In this document: one piece after another, positions 54,720-64,000 of the stretch
Layout: each line of letters begins with the position of its first letter
How positions within the stretch are numbered: position 1 is the first letter of the stretch
From: Aricia agestis
Lineage: Eukaryota > Arthropoda > Insecta > Lepidoptera > Lycaenidae
Direction of reading: 5' to 3'
NCBI RefSeq assembly: GCF_905147365.1
Contig: NC_056425.1
Span: forward strand, 3,045,501 to 3,109,500
Length of the DNA: 64,000 bases
Translations under genes and position numbers: made by a program
The notes under the pieces: model-generated
Database searches by the model: none
The model's input: only the letters and a program-made list of their open reading frames with translations
Told to the model about the DNA's origin: nothing

Positions 54720-55341
54720 TACAGACTGCAAAGAGTTAGAAAACATTGAATTAGAATAAAACTGACCATCAAATTAGTGATGGTGGTTCAAACAAACACA
54801 GTAGGAAAGAACAGTTCAAAGGATATTTAGCATACCATTTTGAGTATATTTTGTTGTAAACAAAATTACTAAATGTACAATTTAAATCTAATCCCACTTA
54901 TAATGATAAAACACTCTAAAAATACTAAAATCTTCGAGAATTCAGGCAGTTCACTAGAAACCAGATGAGATTGACAGTTGGCAGATAAATATTATATTAG
55001 TGGTTTGTTTCTAAACTCTAAGCAGTTTAATCATGAGTGCCATCTGACGTTTAGGTGGCCAATCAAATATCGTCTAATTGATTAAGTGGCTAGACACAGG
55101 ACATGTTCAAATTTCAGAACACACCCTTCTTTGCCATGCCCATACTCAAAAATAGGGCTTTGAACAATGATGTTCTACTTATACAGGTCTGTTACGTCAT
55201 TATAGGTTTATGGTTACGTCCATACTATTTTCCGGCTTAAATCTCTTCCGAACAATTTTCAAATTCAAAATTGCAAACATTGACAAATTTGACAGATAAG
55301 TGAAACAAAAGATACGAAAAACCATTTAAGTACATAAACCC

Positions 55342-56214
55342 CGCGTTCCAGATGACGTTAGAAATGCTCACGCTCAAGATCGTAGTTTTACCCGTTCCAC
55401 TAGCATGTGAGCGTCAGTGATACAAACCCAAGTGGAACGGATTATGGATCGTTTTGAGCGTTTTGAGAAAAGTTAAAAAAAAAGAACTATTTTTTTTATA
55501 CATAGGTACATTGAACCGAACTTGGATATTACGATCCTTTTCTTCAAGTCGTAAATAAAATTAATTTTATTGTTTATAGTTACATTTATTTTACAAATAA
55601 AATACATAATATTATATTTGTTTCGTTTTTAGTATTACATTTTTTTTACTTAAGTAATCATTAAACTTTTATTATATTTGAGTTTTCACATTGAATCATA
55701 TTTTAATAACAAAACCACATACTTTGAATATTGACTATTGTCACAATATACTTATAAACGTTAGGTAACAGTACCGCTTAATGCTTAGTCAAGTACGAGT
55801 AAGTCAACAGGTATAGGAGAGATGAAAATTAATATTAATTATTATATTTTATAAGAAATCATTTGACCTTTCATTTAAAACAATTTATTTGCCAATCAAA
55901 ATATTTCATTAAGTGTTATTTAATTTATTTAATTAAAATATTATTTGTAATGAAATAATATTGTAAAGTTTTTTTGTCTCTACTCTCTCCTGAAAACTTT
56001 CCGAACATGGCTTTCGCGATATAGTTACGTTAAAATAAAAAATAAAAACTAGAACGCCCACTTTGACCCATCTTCGTCAAGGGTCGTTTTGAGCGAAAAT
56101 GATGACGTCATGAGTGACGTCATAGCCGCGATCAAAACGACCCCGGTCGCCAAAGGGAACGGCAGAAGGGGACGTTTTGAGCGTTTTGGTCAAAATTAAC
56201 GTCATCTGGAACGT
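55342..56214. mobile_element. 870-base TIR element in the DDA1/helical-gene divergent region
   Basis: CGCGTTCCAGATGACGTTA at the left and TAACGTCATCTGGAACG at the right. Sub-terminal GGATCGTTTTGAGCGTTTTG recurs as GACGTTTTGAGCGTTTTGG. The interior is AT-rich without a transposase frame. It occupies almost half of the 2.1 kb between the two start codons. Confidence 0.75.
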
Positions 56215-56798
56215 AGCCAAAAGAGACAGTTCTATTTTTAAACATCGAATCGTATCGCTGTCTCTTTCTTCGCCTGAGCTATGGCCTATGACGAAAATTC
56301 GATTTTTTCCAGATTGTTCGAAAAAAAATATTGAAAATGTAAATAATCGAGGTATTTATTGCAATCAAGACATGTGGTAAGAGATTCCATGTGTTTTGTT
56401 TTTTTTAGTCATAATTGGTACATTTTCGAAACGCGCACGACGTCATTTTCAATTTATGTAGGTAAGACAAGACGCGGCATGTTCGTGACTGCGCTCGATG
56501 CAGACTAAACAACAGACGGCCCAATTGGGCCGTATTTGAATCTTCACAACGCGCGCGGTAGTAACATATTATCTGCTTTGAGTATTTCATCATTGGCTTT
56601 GAAGTTTAACTTATCTCATAGGCCATAGCTAACATAAATGTAGCAAAAAAAAATCGAAAGGCGCGAATTTTTAAATTGTTTAAAATAGGTACTATTCGAT
56701 TTTCTTGAGGCTGCCTGAGGATTGAGGCACTTTTTTGTACTTGTAAAACTTTCCCAAGTTATTAGAGTTATTTTTATTTTTTTATTTACCATAACGTT

Positions 56799-59700
56799 AT
56801 GTATAATTTAGTAAACTCCAATTTCAATAGGACGTACAATCCTATAGGAAGTCGTAATGCTCTGAGTGATATAAAAAGACTGCTAACTTCTAGGGATACA
56901 ATAGGTCAAACAAGAGCATGTGGATATGTAGCTGAAGTAATAAAAAGACATCAACATAACTCTGAAGAAAGAACTCGTATGATAGAATATTTATTGGACA
57001 ACGACATTGTGGTGTTTCTTTGTGAAGCGACGACGAATTTATCGCTTCCTTTGTTTAGGTTCGTAGATACAAAATAAACACACGCAGAACTTAACTCAGC
57101 CAGTTCGTGATATAAAGAAAATCAACTAAAATATTATAATAGTCGTACGTAGTACTTACTACCTCAGTGTAGTAGTCAGGTCACACTTCTCTGGTACGTT
57201 GCTTCGTCGGAGTGTTATTAGTAGATAACTTAATAAGTAATAAGTATAATATTATAGACTAACCGCCGTACTCAGAGACATTTAATTACGATTAACCTTC
57301 TTCTTCTTTTTTATTAATGGCTCCTTTGTGAGTTGCCAGTATCAGAGTGTTTTGGCAAAGACTTTACTTTATGAGATGGCTTTATGAAGAAACAAGGTTA
57401 CGGTATGATGAGACGCGTACGGTGACTGTTGAAAAATCTAGGGTTAGTCCTATACACCTTACAATTTAATACTGTTAGTATAAATGTATGAACATAAAGT
57501 TTACAATTTAATGAAGAGTTTGACAGATAATGTATGGGGCTTATGTCAAAATTTTGAATTAATTGCATTTAAGTAATTAATGTTCCACTCTGAGTGCGGC
57601 AGTAAGTATAGTATTTTACGTAGATGCGGCAACTCGCGCCTACGGCCTACTCAATACAAGACGATGGCAGTCCTGGAAACAGCAACACTAATCGATTGCC
57701 TTCTCATTTATCTATGTGGCACATAAAGTTATTATACCTAGCACTTAGCAGGTATATTAACTTTATGATGTGGCATGTAGCAAATAAAAAAAATTAAACA
57801 GCGAATTACTGGTCTGCTTGTCTTTGTCTGATACATTCGAAAAGTCACGTGACTAATCAGTGAGCGGACCTTGAATTTAGAACACACACGTTTTTCGTAT
57901 TTAATTTTCTAATGTGGAATTACGATTTTTAATTCCGCGATACTAGCGCGAACGCGCCAGCTTGCACTTGAAACGTACGTTCCGTTCGGAAAAACGCGAA
58001 CGTGTGCGCCAGTTAATGTATTTCCTATTGAATTTCGGATTTTCAAATACGGAAAACGAATGCGGAAGTCGTAGGCTGGCTGCATACACACGTTTTCCGA
58101 ATCCTTTTTGCTTATTCGGAAATTCGCCGCAACGCAGCTTTCTTCATGGCCTCGCTAGCACAATAACACTTTTCTAATAGGATAGTATTAGAATGTATCC
58201 GCCTACTATGGAGCAACCGTCGGTTCTTTGATGAGGAGCATGCAGCCACCACCATGGCGGCGGTGCTGAGGTCGCTGTCACATTACTCCGCCACGGATAC
58301 ATCGATGGCCGTAGATGCGTGTCTGCATCTGCTGTGCGATCTGCTTAACGGGTAAGATATTGATTGGTACAAAATAGAATTTATACAGGGTGCAATTAAA
58401 CCTTCCTGCCAAATTTTTTCCAGGGCTTAGGTATCATTAGGAGAGTCCATTTAACCAAAAAAAGTGGGTGTTATTCTTTTGTTACGTGCAAGGGTTCGAG
58501 GATTTAGAGAGAAAGACCTGGTGACTCTCTTGAAGACTTTATTAACACTGCACTAAACACTAGGTCACAACACTTAGCACTAAGTCCAAACACTAATCAC
58601 TAGGTCCAATCACTAAGCACTATCACTGTCCTAGGTCGTAGCCAAGTCGCAGGTTTCACTGGTTCACTCACTATTGATCACTTGTTGTCGCCTCGAAGAT
58701 CGCTCATATCGAACTGAACGCCGGGCCTGCCTGCTTTTTATATGGCGAGACGAATTCCCGAAAGTTCCCGATTCACGTAAACAAGTAAACAACCGTTGGT
58801 ACTTTCTAGGAGGCTCGAGTATGTATCACAATAAACATAAACAACTAAACACGTAAACACATAAACAAAATAAACCGGTAAACACGTAAACAAGACACTT
58901 CTAGAAAGTTCGAGCACAGTCTATTCGAGTATGTACTAGCGCACCTAACGCCATCTAGTATTGAGTAGGGGATTTATGTTGCCTGTGTTCCCTCGGTAAG
59001 TTTTGCTGGTTTGTCGCTAGATGGCACTACGTGTCCGTATACCATGTTCCGTAACACTTTTTTCAATGACATATTTTATCCCATTTAAAATCGTTGCAGA
59101 ACGGTCACTCGCGGCGCGGGGGAATGCGTGGTGACGCGGGGGGAGGTGCGCGCGCGAGGGGCGGGGGCACGTCACACGTGTTCATTAATTGTAGTGTATT
59201 TTAGGATAACTTTCGGAAGCTATTTCTCAACATTTTAGTACTGAGTGATTATAAAGGAAAAAATACATGTATTTTTATTTTTAGCAAGGATCAATATATC
59301 AAAATTTGGCAGGAAGGTTAAATTGCACCCTGTATAGAAAAATGGTTAACATTGCAACTTAAAACTAAACAAGGAAGAATAATTATGAACAAATTACAAT
59401 GTAAACTTTTAACGTGCCCTTTAGCACCCTAATGATATCTTCTCAATCGGACCCGCGCCGTACTCAGAGATGAACTTTGATTAAATGAAAAATTCAACAT
59501 AAGCCCCATACATTAATTATCTGATTCTGTCAAACTATTCGTTAAATTGAATGTTAATCACAATTCAATATCTATGAATTAGTAGCAGTAATATAGTCTT
59601 AATATGACTTTAGCTTTACGATGGCTTCCCAAAAGATAGCCAAAATTGAAATTTTCAAGTTTCAAATTATAGCGTAGATTCTAGCATATCAAGAAGAACC

Positions 59701-62700
59701 GTATTTATTTATTAAGGTGTACATTTGTGTACACCTTAATAAATAATTTTTTTTTGGTCGGCTATGTGCAAGTTTGCAGTGAGTCAACACTCCAAAAGTG
59801 TAAGGTTGCTAGTGATTTTACATAATGTAAGTCGATGATTCTCTGCATTCCTATGCCTTAGCTGGTATCGTGAATCAGTGGCGGCCTTACCCATTGCGTG
59901 GCCCCGGCGGAAGGTCTTTGCAAGCAGGGCCCCCGCTACCATATGTGCAAAGTGTGCAATGCACACGGGCGCCATCCTTCAGGGGCGCCAAATTGCCATC
60001 TTTAAGGGCGCCAACACCAAGGTCCCAAAAAATTTGCCTAAAGGGGCGCCAAAATCCTTTTTTTGCACACAGGCGCCAGTAGCCCTTACGGGGGCCCTGT
60101 TTGCAAGGCCCTTTGTCTTCCAGACAGAGATCCCTGCAAGTCGAGCGAAGCCCCGGGCGATTGCCCTTTTCGCTACCCCCTAGGGCCGCCACTATTGTGA
60201 ATACTATACTCACAAACTTGTGGCTTTCTTTTTTCTGCCTTAGTAAAGTACCCCCCTTCTTACAGCATAAGAGTATTCGAATCTACACCAGCACTATCCC
60301 ATCAAAGTCCATACAATGTGGAGCAACTGTTGGCATGCATGCATGGCTTGGGATCACGCATATGCGCGAACCATAACGTCATACTAAGCAGTGCCTTGGT
60401 CCTTCACTCCTTGATTACTTACCAGCCAAGTAGTCTGGACCTCCGAAATCCTGTAGTTGCCAAGGTGTTTGAGGTCATTAACCAGTGGTTAGAGATGCTT
60501 GTGGGTAGTTTGAAACATAAGGTTCTAGTAGAGGATGACGAGTTTGGGATGTTCTTGGTCATTCTCAGCCAGATTGGAATTGATGTTCTAAGGTTGGTTT
60601 TATAATTTTTAATTTCGAACTTCGACATTCAAATTAACGAAAGTATCTTGCTAAGGTAGCTTTTTTTATGAAATAAGGGGGCAAACGAGCAAACGGGTCA
60701 CCTGATGGAAAGCAACTTCTGTCGCCCATGGACACTCGCAGCATCAGAAGAGCTGCAGGTGCGTTGCCGGCCTTTTAAGAGGGAATAGGGTAATAGAGGA
60801 GGGTAGGGAAGGAAATAAGGTAGGGGATTGGGCCTCCGGTAAACTCACTCACTCGGCGAAACACAGCGCAAGCGCTGTTTCACGCCGGTTTTCTGTGAGA
60901 ACGTGGTATTTCTCCGATCGAGGCGGCCCATTCGTGCCGAAGCATGGCTCTCCCACATTAAAGCTTTAAATTAAGACATTGTTTTGTTTTCTTTTGATCT
61001 CGAACAATTAATTGCCTTTAATTTTTAAACAATATTTAAGTATCTTTTTAAAACCACTCTGACGGCCCGGCGGCACCTACGTCTATCGTCCGAAGCTTCG
61101 TGCTATGAGACGATACTATTGGACGATACACGCCACAGAAATAAATCAAGATAGAACGGCTAAGCGGGTGGAGTACGTGTGTTTCAATCTTGCACAAGTG
61201 AGCAAGATTTGTTGAACGTTCATTTAGTCAGCGCGCACGTCTCGACTTGATTAAACTGGAGCGGTTGTACAAAAATGCCTCATTGTGCAGTGTCTAATTG
61301 TAAAAACAGAAGCACGAAAGTGAATCGGTCAAAAGGAGGTATTTCTTTCCAGGGGTAAGTTATTTGTTCTAACTAAAAGCAAAGCAAAAATTGACACGGT
61401 CGATTCCTTAGCAACGCACGCGAGTCGCCGTTCTATCTTGATTTATTTCTGCGATACACGCAGATCGTCCAATAGTATCGTTGTTAGCGCGAAGCACTAC
61501 GCATATTATGCGGCCGCGGCATGACTGTAATCTATATTGCCTTGTTTTATACGTTGGGAAAAGCACTTGCCAGAACAGCCTGCATTAGTCAAAGCTTGGT
61601 ATAAACATTTAAGTAATAAAGCTTTACATTACCGTAGACTTATAAAAGTATTAGAGACGGTGAAACCGACGAATTTCGTACAAAGTCTCCTGGCGGACGA
61701 GCAGGAGGTCGACACGCGGACGCAGTCTGTCGCACACATGAGAGGCTGTGTTGGGAACCACATTACCGAAATTGTGGTATTGGTGAAGGTAAGTAGATTC
61801 AATCTTAACAATTTTAACAATATTATCTATACTCTATATTCTTATATCATTATTATTAATTTTAAAAATTATAAAGAGTTAATTTTTTTTGGTTTGTTTA
61901 ATTGTAATGAATAGGCTCAAAAACTACTGGACCGATTTTAAAAATTCTTTCACCATTCGAAAGCTACATTATTTACGAGTAACACAGGCTACTTTTTATT
62001 TTAGAAAATATAGGGTTCCGTAAGATATTTCAGTTTTTCGAAAACAACCAGAAAATTTACTTATTTTGCGTACGCTGCCTAAACTATAAAAGATATAACC
62101 AACAACCATACAATGTTCTTTATGGTTTTATTGAAAAAATAATCAAAAACCATAAAAAGGTACCGTTGTTAAAATACATACACGTCAGGTATCGGGGGTA
62201 ATTTTGACCCCAGCAGTGTACCTCTGTTTCTAGCAACAGTAGAGCGACGCACTTTTCACCCGCCGTACCTCTCGACACAACACGAAAGCATAAGAGCGTA
62301 CATATTATTTAAATAGTAAAGATACCGTAAAAAATCGAACGCCTGGGGTCATTTTTAACCTCCGATACCAGTTAAGGGTTAAGGGTTATATGTCCAAAAT
62401 ATATTTCATTCAGGACAATCAAGAGAAGATTAATAACGATGAATACAGCGTATTCCTGAAGTTTCTGCTAGCGTTTTTATGTGACAATTCTGAGGCGCTG
62501 CCAGATTTCTGTGACGCGCTACTCACTAACGGATACCTGGCTATTCTGCCTCAGTATCAAATACTACGGTAAGAAACTTCGAAGATCCAAGCAAAAATGT
62601 GTCTAAAAAAAGGTTTTTTGTAAAAAAGAAACTATCGAGCATTTTTTCAGTACTTAATCGTGTTTTCGTCTTGAGCATTTAATCTTCATGAACTGAAGTT

Positions 62701-63117
62701 ACTTGTGTAAAAAAAAACAGTTTTCTAAACACCCTATAGAAAACTAATTTTTCGAAACGGGAATGAATGGGATGAACGGGAAAACTCGTGACGCGGGGCC
62801 CTTGCCCATGCAAAAGTGAAACAAATGTTTCGTCTTTCAGCGCTGCTACTTTCACAGTGAACTCTCTACAAGGAACACGTACACACCCTAAAGTATTATC
62901 ACTTATTTTTGTTACACACTGTAGACCTTACAGATTTTGAGATCTAGGTTTAAGTATGTAGTCAAGTCAGGTGCATTCTTAAATCATAAAATATTTTAGG
63001 AACGACAAAACAGTACGTAAGATAAGCACTTTAATACTCGGGGAGCTGCTGAAAGTGCTGACAGAGAAATACCTGATCAGCCCTACCGACAACAAAACTT
63101 ATGCGACAGATATACAA
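56799..63117 (+). CDS. Unrecognised helical-repeat protein (partial, runs off the window)
   Basis: I do not recognise this protein. Exons: 56799-57058, 58181-58351, 60266-60592, 61564-61788, 62414-62568, 63000-63117; the gene continues beyond the window. It starts MYNLVNSNFNRTYNP. The product (about 418 aa here) is a succession of amphipathic helices rich in leucine (LDNDIVVFLCEATTNLSLP, VLECIRLLWSNRRFFDEE, YSVFLKFLLAFLCDNSEALP, TLILGELLKVLTEKYL), an armadillo/HEAT-like look. Meiosis inhibitor 1 is one large helical family to test; this is only a suggestion. Exons 1-3 join in phase, and exons 4-6 join in phase, but exon 3 to exon 4 does not with the best donor (see findings). Introns hold an LTR, a hAT element, a SINE-like copy and a THAP-bearing element. 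Confidence 0.75.
57265..57605. mobile_element. 'CCGTACTCAGAGACATTTAA' MITE, interrupted
   Basis: Left ACCGCCGTACTCAGAGACAT, right ACTCTGAGTGCGGC, with GACAGATAATGTATGGGGCT in the right half. About 170 bases near 57300-57470 are foreign to the family. In intron 1 of the helical-repeat gene. Confidence 0.6.
58384..59330. mobile_element. TIR element 'CAGGGTGCAATTAAACCTTC' hosting an LTR
   Basis: Left CAGGGTGCAATTAAACCTTC then CTGCCAAATTTT; right AAAATTTGGCAGGAAGGTTA then AATTGCACCCTG. Flanked by TA. Without the nested LTR it would be about 365 bases. The interior right of the LTR has a GC-rich patch (GGCGCGGGGGAATGCG) at 59111-59170. Confidence 0.85.
58480..59056. mobile_element. Solo LTR
   Basis: 577 bases beginning TGTTACGTGCAAGGG and ending TTCCGTAACA, with 5'-TG...CA-3' ends that are themselves inverted (TGTTACG / CGTAACA). 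Flanked by CTTT at 58476-58479 and 59057-59060, a 4-bp duplication as in Gypsy-type integration. A TATA-like TTTTTATATGGCG is at 58735-58747. No internal retroviral genes remain, so it is the product of LTR-LTR recombination. It has internal short repeats (CACTAAGCACT-like and AAACACGTAAACA-like). Confidence 0.8.
59457..59580. mobile_element. 'CCGTACTCAGAGA' MITE copy
   Basis: GCGCCGTACTCAGAGATGAA, AACATAAGCCCCATACATTA, GTCAAACTATTCGTTAAATT. Confidence 0.6.
59876..60194. mobile_element. hAT non-autonomous element 'CAGTGGCGGCC'
   Basis: CAGTGGCGGCCTTACCCATT to CCCCCTAGGGCCGCCACTA. Flanked by TCGTGAAT (59868-59875) and TTGTGAAT (60195-60202), one mismatch. The interior (GGGCCCCCGCTACCATATGT, GGGGCGCCAAAATCC) matches 41575-41765. 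It ends 71 bases before exon 3 of the helical-repeat gene. Confidence 0.82.
60660..60957 (-). mobile_element. Poly-A SINE-like element, copy 8
   Basis: Complete minus copy from the T-run with ATGAAATAAGGGGGCAAACG to GAAGCATGGCTCTCCCACA. In the intron between exons 3 and 4 of the helical-repeat gene. Confidence 0.85.
61060..61525 (+). mobile_element. Inverted-repeat element carrying a THAP exon (P-element-like?)
   Basis: Outer arms: GACGGCCCGGCGGCA against TGCGGCCGCGGC. Inner arms: CGATACTATTGGACGAT with AGAAATAAATCAAGATAGAA and CGGC, against GCCG then TTCTATCTTGATTTATTTCT and ATCGTCCAATAGTATCG. About 100 bases of arm on each side enclose a 270-base core with a THAP-domain first exon. P-superfamily transposases start with a THAP domain, hence the tentative class. 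No clear target duplication seen. Confidence 0.65.
61275..61354 (+). CDS. THAP zinc-finger N-terminal exon (orphan)
   Basis: The ATG opens MPHCAVSNCKNRSTKVNR then SKGGISFQ, the start of a C2CH THAP domain (first two zinc ligands C4 and C9, and the conserved 'G-I-S-F' run). It is followed by a consensus donor GG|GTAAGT. The next exon (with the remaining Cys/His ligands and AVPTF motif) is not found downstream in the window. Likely the first exon of a transposase gene left in a deleted element. Confidence 0.65.
61895..62115 (-). repeat. (GTTT)n retroelement tail, copy
   Basis: AATAGGCTCAAAAACTACTG, GAAAGCTACATTATTTACGA, TATAGGGTTCCG. Nearly identical to 48516-48755, hence recent. Confidence 0.75.
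62779..62921. mobile_element. Mariner-type foldback MITE, right half
   Basis: CGTGACGCGGGGCCCTTGCC (core), TTTCAGCGCTGCTACTTTCA, CTTATTTTTGTTACACACTG, then TA. The left arm is missing. In the intron before exon 6 of the helical-repeat gene. Confidence 0.75.
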
Positions 63118-63209
63118 GTAAGATTATTCACTTTTTACAGGTTTTACTATTTACTATTTTGTCTTACTTTAGCTACTTAGTTAAAAAACCGTTCGAATTT
63201 CAAAAAGAG

Positions 63210-63475
63210 CGTTGTACTATCAGAAAAGTTGATTCCTAGGCAGATGGCGGACCTAAGTAATTTGGTCGCGTTAATACCTCGATCGTGGGAATGGCAGACA
63301 CAATAGATTTTCAATTGTTATGCGACAGCCGGGTGCCCCTTGGGGATTGATGGGGTCGAACCCAGCTGACCGATCACAGCTGATTTCGAATTTACACAAG
63401 CCGACCACATGACGTAGGTCCGTCGACAACAAGTCAACTGCCTAGGAATAAATTTCCTCGATGATACATTTAGCA
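63210..63475. mobile_element. 'CCTAGGCAG' MITE with internal insertion
   Basis: GTTGATTCCTAGGCAGATGG at the left and AACTGCCTAGGAATAAATTT at the right. At 63284-63358 it contains a foreign ~75-base segment (GACACAATAGATTTTCAATT, CTTGGGGATTGATGGGG) shared with 28.30 kb. Confidence 0.75.
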
Positions 63476-63537
63476 TTCGAGTTCGGATTTTTTAACTTAA
63501 AAGTTAAATGCATTCTTTTTTTAAGATTTTACGTAAC

Positions 63538-63591
63538 GGCCGGGACACATAAACACGACACGACGTCGTATCGTGTTTTTGTGTCCCGGCC
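63538..63591. mobile_element. Near-perfect hairpin element
   Basis: GGCCGGGACACATAAACACG and CGTGTTTTTGTGTCCCGGCC around ACACGACGTCGTAT. Possibly the end-to-end remnant of a MITE. Confidence 0.7.
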
Positions 63592-63845
63592 CTAATGCTT
63601 GTTATTTTATGGTTTAAAGAATTTATTCTCATAAAAGATACAATAATATCCACTTACATGAGAACAAAACATTAGTTACACTAATCTATAACAGTACATT
63701 TCGTTTTAAAGTATTATCTATCAGTAAATACATTTATTTTTAAGAAAAAAAAAAACAAAATTAATTATCATATTTAGATTACTAAGCATACAATAAAAAT
63801 ATAGCAGCACAATTATATACTTAGTTTAAACATATTTTTTTTTAT

Positions 63846-63998
63846 TTAATAGTGTTCAATAACATACTTTGACAACTGATACTTAAAGCTATTAAATGAA
63901 TTTATCGTTTTAATGTGGTCGGGTAAACTATTATATAGCTGTGCTCCCTCAAAAGTAATGCTTCTTTTGGCATAGTTAGTACGTATTTTAGGTAAAAC
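63846..63998 (-). pseudogene. C-terminus of a LINE reverse transcriptase ORF
   Basis: The minus-strand frame enters from the right edge as VLPKIRTNYAKRSITFEGAQ and continues LYNSLPDHIKTINSFNSFKYQL to a stop. The 'W/Y-N-x-L-P-x-x-I' block corresponds to WNALPPEIR of the intact element at 0.8-3.8 kb, but the family is different. The 3' UTR lies toward about 63600; the rest of the ORF is outside the window. Confidence 0.7.
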
Positions 63999-64000
63999 TA

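Noticed and set aside
59878..60213. Overlapping frames of about 100 codons on both strands
   Set aside because: They lie wholly within the GC-rich hAT element at 59876-60194 and have no protein family likeness.

Overview
This window reads as nuclear DNA from a moth or butterfly. It is AT-rich and has short exons with GT/AG splice sites. It is densely filled with repeats of kinds common in Lepidoptera: RTE-like 3' tails ending in 'ATAATATTAGTAT', a short element starting CGTGGGAGAGCC and ending in poly-A, the CGGCCAAGTGCG repeat, a tRNA-Lys-derived SINE, and many short inverted-repeat DNA elements. The selenophosphate synthetase has arginine where the enzyme family carries selenocysteine or cysteine, which fits an insect lineage without selenoproteins. 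Species cannot be decided from the sequence alone.

Layout. 1-22.8 kb is a gene desert: an uninterrupted non-LTR retrotransposon (ORF 832-3768) followed by layered repeats. From 23 kb six genes follow in strictly alternating orientation: MCCC2 (-, 23.0-24.7 kb, intronless), a hillarin/KY-type transglutaminase-like gene (+, 28.1-35.4 kb, eleven exons seen, 5' end not found), a dystrophin-superfamily gene of the Dah/dystrotelin type (-, 39.5-45.9 kb, eleven exons, complete), selenophosphate synthetase 1 (+, 50.3-51.5 kb, intronless), DDA1 (-, 53.7-54.7 kb, three coding exons), and an unrecognised helical-repeat gene (+, 56.8 kb to beyond 63.1 kb, six exons seen). A C-terminal LINE fragment on the minus strand runs off the right edge.

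The genes do not form an operon or a shared pathway: leucine breakdown in mitochondria (MCCC2), cortical cytoskeleton (hillarin and Dah-like, convergent neighbours), selenophosphate-synthetase family (Sps1), and CUL4-DDB1 ubiquitin ligase (DDA1). The exon chains were assembled by hand from splice sites and reading phase; they sum to 632 codons for the hillarin part, 627 aa for the Dah-like protein and 97 aa for DDA1, all in frame. The helical-repeat gene has one phase conflict, at an intron that holds two mobile elements.

Most striking: all three catalytic residues of the hillarin transglutaminase fold appear replaced; a THAP-domain first exon with a splice donor lies between long inverted repeats inside an intron; and several mobile elements can be delimited to the base by exact target-site duplications, including a solo LTR nested inside another element.
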